Shown here in pieces: positions 40,840 to 49,315 of a DNA stretch of 64,000 nt. The first letter of the stretch is position 1, and each line of letters begins with the position of its first letter. The DNA comes from Tranquillimonas rosea (GTDB taxonomy: Bacteria > Pseudomonadota > Alphaproteobacteria > Rhodobacterales > Rhodobacteraceae), in the NCBI RefSeq assembly GCF_900111315.1, contig NZ_FOGU01000014.1, forward strand, positions 1-64,000. The letters are read 5' to 3'. The translations under genes and the position numbers were made by a program. The notes under the pieces are model-generated. The model was given only the letters and a program-made list of their open reading frames with translations. It was not told where the DNA came from and made no database searches.

Positions 40840-43132
40840 CGGCCGGCTCCGTGACCTCCTGCAACATCGACCAGACGCGGTACGGCGTGAACGGCATGTC
40901 GACGCGGCGCACGCCCCGCGACCAGAGCGCATCGAGCACGCCATTCGCCACCGCCGCCAGCGCGCCGACGGTCCCGGCTTCGCCGCAGCCCTTCATGCCC
41001 ATCGGGTTGGCGGTGGACGGCACCGGAGCGGTCGAGAAGCCGATCATCGGGATATCGAAGGCCCGCGGCATGGCGTAATCCATGAAGCTCGCGGTCAAGA
41101 GCTGCCCGTCCTCGTCGTAGACGACACGCTCGGAAATCGCCTGACCAATGCCCTGCGCCACGCCGCCGTGAACCTGACCTTCGGCCAGCAGCGGATTGAT
41201 AAGGTTTCCGAAATCGTCGACGACCGTATAGCGGTCGACCTCGGTGACGCCGGTGTCTGGATCGATCTCGATCTCGGCGATGTGGCAGCCGTTGGGATAG
41301 GAGCGCCCCGGCAGCGTCGCCGTCTCGGTGATCTTCAGAAGATCGTCGCGCCCCGCGGCGCGGGCCATCTCGGCCACCTCCAGCATCGTCGGCGTCTCGT
41401 TCCGCCCCTCGATCCGAAAGCGTTCGTCGTCGAAGCTGATCGCGTCACGATCGACGCCCATCTCGTCCGCCAGGAAATCGGCAAAGCCGGTCTGCACCGC
41501 CGCGACGGCGGCCAGCGTCACGTGGGTCTGCACGGTGACCGAGCGGGAACCGCCAGTTCCGCCGCCCCGCGCGATCCGGTCGCTGTCGCCCTGGACGACG
41601 GTGATCTTCTCGAACGGGATGCCGCTCTGGTCGGCGAGGAAGCGGGCATAGACGGTCTCGTGCCCCTGCCCGTTGGACTGCGTGCCGACGTAGAGAGAGA
41701 CGCTGCCATCCTCGTTGAACTCGACCGTCGCGTCCTCTTCCGGCGAGCCGAGGATGGATTCGATGTAATAGGCGACGCCGAGGCCCCGCAGCTTTCCAGC
41801 CTTTTCGCTCTGCGCGCGGCGCGCCTCGAAGCCGGCGCGATCCGCCGCCTCTTCCGCACGCGTCATGACCATCCGGAAATCGCCGACGTCGTAATTCTCG
41901 CCCGTGGCCGAGGTATAGGGGAAGGCGTCGGCGGGGATGAAGTTGCGCCGGCGCAGCTCGAACGGATCGACGCCAAGCTGACGCGCCGCGGTGTCCATGA
42001 TGCGCTCGAGCGCGTAGATTGCCTCGGGCCGTCCGGCTCCGCGATAGGCGTCGACCGGCGCGGTGTTGGTGAAGATGCCCCGCGTGCGCAGCCACGTCGT
42101 CTGTACGTCGTAGGTGCCCATCAACACGCGGGCGAACAGGTTGGTCTGGATCATCTGCCCGAACGTCGAGCAATACCCGCCAAGATTGCACGTATTCTCA
42201 ATGCGATATCCGATGATCTTGAAGTTCTCGTCAAAGGCCAGCTCTGCGTGCGACACCAGATCACGGCCGCCATTGTCGCTCAGCATCGCCTCGCCGCGCT
42301 CTGACATCCAGCGCACCGGCCGGCCCAACTCTTTCGCGACCGCGCAGATCGCGAAGTACTCGGGATAGGAAAACCCCTTCATGCCGAAACCGCCGCCGAC
42401 ATCCGGCGTGGTCACGCGGACCTGCGCCTCGTCCAGCCCGAAGGACTTTGCCAGATGCCCCTTCATGCCCCAGACACCCTGCCCGCCAAAGCACAGGTGC
42501 ATCCGCCCGTCGGCCCATTCGGCATAGGCGCCGCGCGGCTCCATCGAGTTGACCATGATCCGGTTGTCCTCGATCTCCATCGAGACGACATGCGCCGCTT
42601 CGGCAAAGGCACGGTCGGTCGCCTCGCGTTCGCCCAGTCCGAAATCGAAGGCCAAGTTGCCCGGCGCCTCGTCGTGCAGCGCCTCGCCGCCTTCCGACAG
42701 GCTCACATGCGCGGCACGTTCTGAGGCGTCGAACATGATCAACTCGGCCGCGTCGCGCGCCTGGTCGAGCGTATCGGCGACGACCAGCGCCACCGGCTCG
42801 CCCACGAAGCGGACTCGCCCCTTGGCCAGGAACGGGCGTTCCGGCGCGGCGGCGGGCGTGCCGTCGATATTGGTGACGGTCGAGAAATCCATGGCCAGCG
42901 AGACGCCCAACGCCTCGGCCCGCTCGGCCGTCAGCACCATGCGGACGCCTGGCGCCTCTTCGGCGTCCGAAACGTCAAGCTCGCTGATATCGCCATGCGC
43001 CACCGGACTCCTGAAGAAGAATCCGTGCAGCGCGTCGGCGGGTGCGATATCGTCGACATAGCTCCCCGCCCCGGTCAGAAAGCGCAGATCCTCGACGCGG
43101 GTTGCGGGTTGGGATTTGCCGAACTTTTCCAT
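40826..43132 (-). CDS. Molybdopterin-binding xanthine-dehydrogenase-family large subunit (form II CoxL-like)
   Basis: This 768-residue protein is a molybdenum hydroxylase large subunit related to aerobic CO dehydrogenase CoxL. Molybdopterin-contact blocks such as TPDVGGGFGMKG and GTQSNGQGHET are seen. The loop that in true (form I) CoxL reads AYRCSFR reads AYRGAGR here, the form II signature, so CO oxidation is unlikely or unproven and the substrate is unknown. These enzymes need a FAD subunit (CoxM) and a 2Fe-2S subunit (CoxS); neither gene is in the window. It is followed by the overlapping DUF2235 gene. Confidence 0.88.
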   Translation of the reverse strand: MEKFGKSQPATRVEDLRFLTGAGSYVDDIAPADALHGFFFRSPVAHGDISELDVSDAEEAPGVRMVLTAERAEALGVSLAMDFSTVTNIDGTPAAAPERPFLAKGRVRFVGEPVALVVADTLDQARDAAELIMFDASERAAHVSLSEGGEALHDEAPGNLAFDFGLGEREATDRAFAEAAHVVSMEIEDNRIMVNSMEPRGAYAEWADGRMHLCFGGQGVWGMKGHLAKSFGLDEAQVRVTTPDVGGGFGMKGFSYPEYFAICAVAKELGRPVRWMSERGEAMLSDNGGRDLVSHAELAFDENFKIIGYRIENTCNLGGYCSTFGQMIQTNLFARVLMGTYDVQTTWLRTRGIFTNTAPVDAYRGAGRPEAIYALERIMDTAARQLGVDPFELRRRNFIPADAFPYTSATGENYDVGDFRMVMTRAEEAADRAGFEARRAQSEKAGKLRGLGVAYYIESILGSPEEDATVEFNEDGSVSLYVGTQSNGQGHETVYARFLADQSGIPFEKITVVQGDSDRIARGGGTGGSRSVTVQTHVTLAAVAAVQTGFADFLADEMGVDRDAISFDDERFRIEGRNETPTMLEVAEMARAAGRDDLLKITETATLPGRSYPNGCHIAEIEIDPDTGVTEVDRYTVVDDFGNLINPLLAEGQVHGGVAQGIGQAISERVVYDEDGQLLTASFMDYAMPRAFDIPMIGFSTAPVPSTANPMGMKGCGEAGTVGALAAVANGVLDALWSRGVRRVDMPFTPYRVWSMLQEVTEPAVAAE

Positions 43133-43179
43133 GGCATACGCTCCTGTCCGATAGGCCTTTTGCCCGGACAGTAACGACC

Positions 43180-43203
43180 GGCGGGGCCGAGTCCAGCCCC
43201 GCC
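43180..43203 (-). terminator. Hairpin downstream of the decarboxylase gene
   Basis: GGCGGGGC and GCCCCGCC pair around CGAGTCCA in the 78-base gap between the decarboxylase stop and the CoxL-like start, both minus strand. No T-run follows in the direction of transcription, so it is a weak candidate terminator. Confidence 0.4.
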
Positions 43204-43210
43204 GCCACGC

Positions 43211-44353
43211 TCAGTCGGTGAGCGCCATCGCGGTCGCGATCTCCAGCAGCCCGAACCCGTTGAACCGGGTGACCGTCGCCGTCGAATAGGCGCCGAGCCC
43301 GTGGAAGATGACGAAGTCGCCCTCGGCGATGTCACCCGGCAACGCCAGCTCGCCGGGCAGCCGGTCGACAGAGTCGCAGGTGGGACCGAAGACGATCCGC
43401 GGCACCGGCGCCCCGGCGCGCAGCGCGCCCTCGGGCCCGCGCACTTCGGTGCGGTCGATGATCCCGATCAGCGGCAGCTCGGCCAGCCCGCCATAGACCC
43501 CGTCGTTCAGAAAGACATGGGTGTCGTCACGCACCGCGCGCACCTGGGTCGCGAGCGAAAAGCTTTCGGCCACCAGGCCCCGGCCCGGCTCGCAGACAAG
43601 CGCCGGCGCGTCGTCCCCGAACACCTCTGCCGTGACCTGACCGATCATGTCGAAGATCGTCTCGAGCGCGGGGGCATGCTCGTGCAGGCGATGCGCGGGG
43701 AAGCCGCCGCCGACATTCAGGCGCGACAGGCGCACACCGGCCTGCGAAGTGATCTCGGCTGCCTTGCGGATATAGGCCGCCCACGCCATCGGGTCGGTGC
43801 ACTGGGTGCCGGGGTGGAAGGTCAGCGACGGGGTGAAGCCCAGCTCCGCCGCCTCGGCCAGAAGGCCCGTGGCAAGGTCCGCGGTGGCGCCGAACTTGGC
43901 ACCGAAATCATAGGCGCCGCCCGTCACCGGCAGCTTGAAGCGCACTGAGACCTCGGCGCCCGCGGGAACGAGCGCGGCCAGCTTGTGCAGTTCGGACCGG
44001 CTGTCGACCGAGAACGAGCGCACGCCCAGCTCGACGGCGCGGGCGATCTCGGACCGCGCGCGGACCGGGTTGTTGTAGTGCATCGCGGCGCCCGGGGCCG
44101 CGCGACCCACCAGCTCGATCTCGTACACCGAGGCCACGTCGAAGCCGCGCACGCCGGCGGCCGACAGGTTCTGGATGACCGCCTCGTCCGGGTTCGACTT
44201 CACCGCGTAGGTCACGAGGCCCGGGAACCCCTTGAGAAAACGGCGGGCCGTCGCCTGCAGGATCGCCGGCGCGAAGAAAAGCACGGGGGTCTCGGGCTGG
44301 TGCCGGACCAGGTATTCGGCGGGCGATGCCCAGATCGTTTTGGAAAGTCCCAT
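43211..44353 (-). CDS. Type III PLP-dependent ornithine/lysine decarboxylase
   Basis: This 380-residue enzyme of the alanine-racemase-fold decarboxylase family (eukaryotic-type ODC, lysine/ornithine decarboxylases) makes putrescine or cadaverine. The PLP lysine is in LVTYAVKSNPDEA, the glycine-rich phosphate loop is RLNVGGGFPAH, HPGTQC is conserved, and the catalytic Cys lies in FGPTCDSVDRLP. The length matches bacterial ODC rather than diaminopimelate decarboxylase. ATG 44353 is chosen over those at 44362 and 44374 for its AAGG spacing. It is divergent from an Lrp-type regulator across nested palindromes, which probably control it. Confidence 0.88.
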   Translation of the reverse strand: MGLSKTIWASPAEYLVRHQPETPVLFFAPAILQATARRFLKGFPGLVTYAVKSNPDEAVIQNLSAAGVRGFDVASVYEIELVGRAAPGAAMHYNNPVRARSEIARAVELGVRSFSVDSRSELHKLAALVPAGAEVSVRFKLPVTGGAYDFGAKFGATADLATGLLAEAAELGFTPSLTFHPGTQCTDPMAWAAYIRKAAEITSQAGVRLSRLNVGGGFPAHRLHEHAPALETIFDMIGQVTAEVFGDDAPALVCEPGRGLVAESFSLATQVRAVRDDTHVFLNDGVYGGLAELPLIGIIDRTEVRGPEGALRAGAPVPRIVFGPTCDSVDRLPGELALPGDIAEGDFVIFHGLGAYSTATVTRFNGFGLLEIATAMALTD

Positions 44354-44533
44354 CGGCGTCATCCTTGGTGCCATGAGACGCAGCCACCTCTTGCCCCGGT
44401 TCGACGGGTCGGGAGACGCTTGCGCGGTCTGCCTCCTCGCGGCCGGTGCGCTTTGCCCGGCCATTGTGTGCGCCGGATATGCGCGCGACTTTTACCGTTG
44501 AAAAGGGGCAAATCGTCCGATCGCCCCGGCAGT

Positions 44534-44571
44534 TTGACAGTCTTTGCCGGCAGACTGACAATGCCGGCAAA
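44534..44571. promoter_or_regulatory. Promoter with nested palindromic operator for the Lrp-type gene
   Basis: Two perfect inverted repeats overlap: CAGTCT-N8-AGACTG (44538-44557) and TTTGCCGGCA-N9-TGCCGGCAAA (44543-44571). TTGACA (44534-44539) and GACAAT (44557-44562), spaced 17 bases, form a good plus-strand promoter lying across them. The layout fits autorepression by the Lrp-type protein and control of the divergent decarboxylase. Confidence 0.65.
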
Positions 44572-44604
44572 TGCGCAACGCCGCAGGCCGGACAAGGGGC
44601 GGAA

Positions 44605-45036
44605 ATGGACGAACTGGATCAACGCATCCTCGCGGCTCTGGCGGCGGACTCCTCCACCTCGACCTCGCGGCTGGCGCGGCGGTTCAAGGTCGCCCGGTCC
44701 ACCGTTCAGGCACGGATCGAACGGATGGAGCGCACCGGCGTAATCGGCGGCTACACGGTCAAGCTGGGCGACGACGTATCGGTCCGCCGCATTCGCGCGA
44801 CCGTGCTGCTGGAGATCGCGGCCAAGGCGACGGCCGCCATCCTCCAACGGCTACGGGCCATGCCCGAAGTCGAGATCGCGCATACGACGACAGGCCGCTG
44901 GGACCTGATCGTTCAGGTCGCCGCCGCCACCACGCAGGATCTCGACGAGGTCCTCGACCGGATCGAGGAAATCGAGGATGTCGGCGCGTTCGAGAGCATG
45001 ATCCATCTCTCGACCCGCATCGACCGGGCGATGTGA
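44605..45036 (+). CDS. Lrp/AsnC-family transcriptional regulator
   Basis: This 143-residue regulator has a helix-turn-helix (SRLARRFKVARSTVQARIER, about residues 21-40) and a short RAM domain with TTTGRWDLIVQVAAATTQDL. ATG 44605 fits the Lrp start MDELDQRILAAL and follows AGGGGCGGAA. It is divergent from the ornithine/lysine-type decarboxylase, so a basic amino acid or polyamine is the likely signal. Its promoter region is covered by nested palindromes. Confidence 0.88.
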   Translation: MDELDQRILAALAADSSTSTSRLARRFKVARSTVQARIERMERTGVIGGYTVKLGDDVSVRRIRATVLLEIAAKATAAILQRLRAMPEVEIAHTTTGRWDLIVQVAAATTQDLDEVLDRIEEIEDVGAFESMIHLSTRIDRAM

Positions 45037-45044
45037 GCGACAAC

Positions 45045-45073
45045 AAAAAACGCGCCCCGGTGAGCGGGGCGCG
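45045..45073 (-). terminator. Rho-independent terminator of the DUF6280-type gene
   Basis: On the minus strand CGCGCCCCG/CGGGGCGCG forms a 9-bp stem (45073-45051) with loop CTCAC, followed directly by six T (45050-45045). It lies 24 bases after the stop of the minus-strand small gene and just after the end of the convergent Lrp gene. Confidence 0.85.
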
Positions 45074-45096
45074 TCAGTGTCACGGGTCTGGCGACG

Positions 45097-45414
45097 TCAG
45101 GCGGCTTCGGCCTGGGCGGCGTTGCGGCGCTCGGATTCCTCGCGCGACAGCGCGACCGACGTGCGGACACCCTTCGACACGAACTCCATCAGACCGGCGA
45201 CGACGCGTTCGTTCGGATCGATGCCGGCACAGGACAGGACTTCGCGACCGTCGCGCGACCGCGCCCAACGCGCGATCTGGTCCGGCCCGTTGCCGTACTT
45301 CTTGTCATCGGAGATGGCATCGTCCAGAGCAGCGAGCACGACAGCAGCAAAGAGCTTGCGCGCACGATTGCCTTGCTCGTGGTTGAACGCGGTACCATCG
45401 ACGAGATCGGCCAT
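45097..45414 (-). CDS. Small soluble protein, DUF6280-like
   Basis: This 105-residue protein is conserved-looking and resembles a small Rhodobacterales family annotated DUF6280 (recalled, not checked). It has FNHEQGNRARKLFAAVVLAA, then KKYGNGPDQIARWARSRDGREVLSCAGIDP (two neighbouring blocks) and a helical C-terminus. No signal peptide is present. A T-rich terminator follows, so it is a single-gene transcript. Function is unknown. Confidence 0.68.
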   Translation of the reverse strand: MADLVDGTAFNHEQGNRARKLFAAVVLAALDDAISDDKKYGNGPDQIARWARSRDGREVLSCAGIDPNERVVAGLMEFVSKGVRTSVALSREESERRNAAQAEAA

Positions 45415-45507
45415 GTTTCGTCCTTCGTTATTGCTCTTGCATTTTCGGCGTCCGCCCCTTCTGGACTATCGCCGGGTGATTCTGGTTCTCTGTTTCGGAA
45501 TGGCTGC

Positions 45508-45524
45508 CATGCACCTAGTGCATG
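45508..45524. promoter_or_regulatory. Palindrome in the DUF6280-efp gap
   Basis: CATGCACCTAGTGCATG is a perfect 7-bp inverted repeat with a CTA centre, about 93 bases before the DUF6280-type ATG and 35 bases before the efp -35 box. It looks like an operator; no regulator can be named. Confidence 0.4.
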
Positions 45525-45558
45525 TCGGGACGACCGGACGCGAGCGGAGAGGGTCGTC

Positions 45559-45587
45559 TTGTCAGCCTCCCGAACGCCAGATATAGG
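45559..45587 (+). promoter_or_regulatory. efp promoter
   Basis: TTGTCA (45559-45564) and TATAGG (45582-45587) are spaced 17 bases, a good sigma-70 type pair. Transcription would begin near 45594, leaving a leader of about 36 bases before the efp ATG. Confidence 0.6.
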
Positions 45588-45629
45588 GTCCGTCGTAACT
45601 GCATCAACCTTTCGTCACGGTTCTGCCTC

Positions 45630-46193
45630 ATGCCCAAAATCAACGGAAACGAGATCCGCCCCGGCAACGTGCTCGAGCATAACGGCGGCCTTTGGGTTGC
45701 GGTGAAGGCCGATCACGTTAAGCCCGGCAAGGGCGGTGCCTTCGCCCAGGTCGAAATGCGCAACCTGCGCAACGGCTCGAAACTCAACGAACGCTTCCGC
45801 TCGGCCGACAAGATCGAGCGCGTTCGCCTCGAACAGCGCGACCAGCAATTCCTGTATGAAAACGACGGGATGCTCGTCTTCATGGACCAGGACACGTTCG
45901 AGCAGATCGAACTGCCGGCCGATATTCTCGGAGAGCGCCGTCCCTTCCTGCAGGACGGGATGACCATTGAGATCGAGTACTACGAATCCGAGGCGCTGAA
46001 CGCCCGCCTGCCCCAGAAGGTTACCTGCAAGGTCGCCGAGACCGAACCGGTCGTGAAGGGGCAGACGGCGGCGAACAGCTTCAAGCCCGCGGTGCTCGAC
46101 AACGGCGTCAAGGTCATGGTGCCGCCCTTCGTCGGCCCCGAAGAGGACATCGTCATAAACACCGAGACGATGGAATACGCCGAGCGCGCCTGA
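45630..46193 (+). CDS. efp: Translation elongation factor P
   Basis: This 187-residue protein relieves ribosome stalling at polyproline. It has the usual three beta-barrel domains: KOW-like start [17 protein letters not shown], the tip loop with K34 in [10 protein letters not shown] (the residue that is beta-lysylated in many bacteria), and the C-terminal OB domain ending [21 protein letters not shown] 45630 is the family start; a longer open frame from 45522 is rejected. A good promoter lies just upstream. Confidence 0.95.
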   Translation: MPKINGNEIRPGNVLEHNGGLWVAVKADHVKPGKGGAFAQVEMRNLRNGSKLNERFRSADKIERVRLEQRDQQFLYENDGMLVFMDQDTFEQIELPADILGERRPFLQDGMTIEIEYYESEALNARLPQKVTCKVAETEPVVKGQTAANSFKPAVLDNGVKVMVPPFVGPEEDIVINTETMEYAERA

Positions 46194-46217
46194 CGGCGCC
46201 CCACGGGCGCTGGCGGC

Positions 46218-46958
46218 TCAGGCCGCCAGCATCAGCCGGGCCTCTCCGGCCTCCATCGCGCCCTGCGCGCGGTTCAGCCTGAGATACGCGATCCCCTGCC
46301 CACCCGCTTGTGTATAGAGCGTGCCGGCGGGCTTGCCCTCGGACGTGATCGGCGTGCCGACCGGCGCCTCTCCTTCCACAGACACCGTGGCGAGGCCCTT
46401 CTTCAGCTCGGTCTTGTGGTGCATGCGGGCCGTGACCTCCTGCCCGACATAGCAGCCCTTGCGGAAATCCACGCCGTTCAGCCGCGTGAAGCCACATTCC
46501 AGAATGAAGCTCTCGTCCGGCACCAGCTCAACCCCCGCCTCGGGGATGCAGTTGGCGACCCGCAGCGCGTCCCAGTCGACATCCTCGTCGGTCAGGTCGG
46601 TGCCGTAGGCTCGCCACCCCATCGCGGGATGCCGCGGATCGCGCAGCGCGCCCTCGGGTGCCTCTCCGAGGCCACGGGCCAGGGACACGTCGACCTCGTC
46701 GAGCGTCACCTTGCTGCGCAGCTTGTACATCTTCAGCTTCTTCACCAGCGCGTCCCAGACCGCGGCCGGGGCATCCAGCAGGATGTCGTCCCCGCGGTCC
46801 AACAGGAAGAAATCGGCCAGGTACTTGCCCTGCGCGGTCAGCAACGCGGCGTAAACCAGGCCGTCCTTCAGATGCAGCACATCGTTCGTGATCAGCCCCT
46901 GCAGGAACTCGGACCGGTCCTGGCCGCCCACGGCCAGCATGCGTCTCTCGGTGGTCAT
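46218..46958 (-). CDS. ygfZ: Folate-binding protein YgfZ
   Basis: This 246-residue GcvT-like protein helps tetrahydrofolate-dependent repair or assembly of certain Fe-S enzymes. The signature KGCYVGQEVTARM is exact. It lacks the amino-methyltransferase residues, as usual. ATG 46958 starts the conserved frame; a longer open frame to 47507 is shadow. It is divergent from the glycosyltransferase-like gene. Confidence 0.9.
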   Translation of the reverse strand: MTTERRMLAVGGQDRSEFLQGLITNDVLHLKDGLVYAALLTAQGKYLADFFLLDRGDDILLDAPAAVWDALVKKLKMYKLRSKVTLDEVDVSLARGLGEAPEGALRDPRHPAMGWRAYGTDLTDEDVDWDALRVANCIPEAGVELVPDESFILECGFTRLNGVDFRKGCYVGQEVTARMHHKTELKKGLATVSVEGEAPVGTPITSEGKPAGTLYTQAGGQGIAYLRLNRAQGAMEAGEARLMLAA

Positions 46959-47012
46959 CGCTCGCCCCTTGTCGTTTGCGCCGATATATAGGCGTCGAAC
47001 GAAAGGAACGAA

Positions 47013-47564
47013 ATGACTGCCCAGATCTCGATTGTCCTTCCGACGTTGAACGCCGCCGAGCACTTGCCCGCAACCGCGGACGCGCTGTTGCCGGGGCTGT
47101 CGGCCGGGCTGGTGCGCGAGCTGATCGTCTGCGACGGCGGCTCGACCGACGCGACCCCGCGCGTGGCAGACGCGCTGGGGGCGGAATGGCACGACTGCGC
47201 ACCGCACCTGCCGCAGCAATTCGCCGCCGGGGCCGCCGCCGCAAAGGCGGAGTGGATCCTCCTGCTGCGCTCGGACGCCCGGCCCGATCCGCGCTGGCCC
47301 GATGCCGTGGGCGCGCACATGGCGACCCACCCGGACCGGGCCGCGCGGTTCCGCCTGGCCGGCGGCGCCCTGGCCGCCGCCCTGAACCTGCGCGCCGCCC
47401 TGGGGCGCCCTGACCCGCGTCACGGGCTTCTGGTGCGGCGGAATCAGCTGGACGACGCGGGCGGCGCACAGCAGGCTTGGGCCGCCCTCAGGCGCCAGTT
47501 GCGCCACAGGATGGAGGTGCTGCCGGTGCCGCTGCGGCTGGACGCTCAGCCCTCGTCGAACTGA
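47013..47564 (+). CDS. Short family-2-like glycosyltransferase
   Basis: This 183-residue protein has the GT-A start SIVLPTLNAAEHLPATADAL and LIVCDGGSTDAT of family 2, close to the TIGR04283 type. The family usually has HADT at the metal site and an ED-type acidic pair later; here they read LRSDARPDPRW and QQAWAALRRQ, so the metal and catalytic residues seem lost. It is also shorter than the roughly 220 residues expected. The tail is odd and overlaps the convergent ABC gene by 19 bases. It may be inactive or have a different role. Confidence 0.7.
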   Translation: MTAQISIVLPTLNAAEHLPATADALLPGLSAGLVRELIVCDGGSTDATPRVADALGAEWHDCAPHLPQQFAAGAAAAKAEWILLLRSDARPDPRWPDAVGAHMATHPDRAARFRLAGGALAAALNLRAALGRPDPRHGLLVRRNQLDDAGGAQQAWAALRRQLRHRMEVLPVPLRLDAQPSSN

Positions 47565-49315
47565 AGGCGGTAGAGGTCGGCGTAAAGGCCGCCGCGCGCC
47601 AGCAGCTCGTCGTGGCTGCCCTCATCGACGACGCGCCCCTTGTCCATCACCACGATCCGGTCGGCGTCGCGTACCGTGGCAAGCCGGTGCGCGATCACCA
47701 GCGTGGTGCGCCCCCGGCTCAGCGATTGCAGCGCCGCCTGGATGATGGCCTCGGATTGCGCGTCGAGCGCGGACGTCGCCTCGTCCAGCAGCAGGATCGG
47801 CGTGTCGCGCAGCAGCGCCCGCGCGATGGCCACCCGCTGCCGCTGCCCGCCCGACAGCGACGAGCCGCGCGGCCCCGCCAGCGTGTCGAGCCCGTGGGAC
47901 AGCTTGGGCAGGAAGTCGTCGACATGCGCCGCGGTCAGAACCGGCTCCAGCTCGGCGTCCGGCACCGTGCCGCGACCCATCACGATGTTGTCCCGCAGCG
48001 TTTCGTCGAACATCTGGGCGTCCTGGCTGACCACCGAAAACAGCCCCCTCAGCTCGGTCAGGTCCATCTGGTCGATGGGCGTTCCACCGATCGAGACCTG
48101 CCCGCTCTGCGGTTCAACTAGACGCGTCAGGACATTGAATATGGTGGATTTCCCCGCGCCGGACGGCCCGACCAGGGCCGTCGTCTCGCCCGCCTTCGCC
48201 GTCAGGGTCAGACCGCTGAGGACGGGGGTGTCGCCATAGGCGAAATGCACATCCTCCATCACCACGTCCGCCGCGGTGGCGTCCGCGGGCCCGGCGACCG
48301 GGTCGCCGGGGGTCAGGATCGTGGGTCGCAGGCCGAACAGGGCATAAAGCCGCTCGAAGCTCGCCAGCGCCGCGTTCCAGACGCCGGTGACGTTGCCGAG
48401 CCGCCGCAACGGCTCGAACACCAGCGCCATCGCGGTGAAGAAGGACATGAACTGGCCGACGGTCTTTTCCCCGTCGATGATCTGCAGGCCGCCATAGCTG
48501 AGCACGCCGAAGAACCCGATTGCCGCGACGATGTCGGTCAGCGCGGGGATGCCCGCCTGCCCCGCCACGCTACGCAACTGGGCCGAGACGAAATTGTCGA
48601 TCTCACCCGAGAACCGCTCGGCATCGCGTGCCTCGGTGCCGTTCAGCTTGATCGTGTTGACCCCGTGGAACATCTCGTCGAGCCGGTTCGACAGCCGTGC
48701 GGCAGTCTCGCGGGCCCGGCGGCTGGTGTGGCGCACGGCGCGCTGCAACAGCGTGATCGGCCCCATCAGAAGCGGCGCCCCGGCCACCGCGATCAGGGCC
48801 CAGACCCAATCGACGGAAACCGCCACCGCCATCAGCGACAGGAGCGAGATCAGGTCCCGCCCGAACGCCCCGAAGACCGAGTTCCAGACCTGCGAGACCA
48901 CCTGGCTGTCGCCACGCACACGCTCGATCAGCGTGCCGGGCGAGTGATCCTGGAAGAACGTCCAGTCCAGCGTCAGAAGATGCTTCGCGAGGTTCGACTG
49001 AAGCCGCGCGGAGATCTTCTGACCTGCCGTGGCCATCAGGATGCGGTGACCGAAGCTCGACACCGCGCGGACGGCAAAGACCCCCGCGACGGCAGCGGCG
49101 ACCCAGAAGACGTCGCCGCGCTGGCCCGAGACGAGCACCTCGTCGAACATCGGTTTGACCATCCAGCTGAGCAGGCCCAGCATCGAGCCTTCGATCGCCA
49201 TCAGGATCAGCGCCAGGAACAGCGTCACGCGATGGAAACGCAGGTAGTCGCGCCACAGCCACGCCACCATGACGCGCACGTCCTCGCCGAGGATTTGCCG
49301 GAACATCCCTGTCAC
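47546..49315 (-). CDS. MsbA-like ABC exporter (fused membrane and ATPase domains)
   Basis: This 589-residue half-transporter has six membrane helices in residues 20-300 and a C-terminal ATPase. Walker A is VGPSGAGKST, the signature is LSGGQRQRVAIARALL, Walker B is ILLLDEATSALD, and the H-loop is VIAHRLATVRDAD. It works as a homodimer. The type covers lipid A flippases (MsbA) and drug or lipid exporters; the substrate is not visible. It overlaps the phosphatase gene by ATGA, suggesting coupled expression. Confidence 0.88.
   Translation of the reverse strand: MTGMFRQILGEDVRVMVAWLWRDYLRFHRVTLFLALILMAIEGSMLGLLSWMVKPMFDEVLVSGQRGDVFWVAAAVAGVFAVRAVSSFGHRILMATAGQKISARLQSNLAKHLLTLDWTFFQDHSPGTLIERVRGDSQVVSQVWNSVFGAFGRDLISLLSLMAVAVSVDWVWALIAVAGAPLLMGPITLLQRAVRHTSRRARETAARLSNRLDEMFHGVNTIKLNGTEARDAERFSGEIDNFVSAQLRSVAGQAGIPALTDIVAAIGFFGVLSYGGLQIIDGEKTVGQFMSFFTAMALVFEPLRRLGNVTGVWNAALASFERLYALFGLRPTILTPGDPVAGPADATAADVVMEDVHFAYGDTPVLSGLTLTAKAGETTALVGPSGAGKSTIFNVLTRLVEPQSGQVSIGGTPIDQMDLTELRGLFSVVSQDAQMFDETLRDNIVMGRGTVPDAELEPVLTAAHVDDFLPKLSHGLDTLAGPRGSSLSGGQRQRVAIARALLRDTPILLLDEATSALDAQSEAIIQAALQSLSRGRTTLVIAHRLATVRDADRIVVMDKGRVVDEGSHDELLARGGLYADLYRLQFDEG

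Noticed and set aside
40826-43132. True CO dehydrogenase (form I CoxL)
   Set aside because: The active-site loop reads AYRGAGR, not AYRCSFR, and coxM and coxS are missing.
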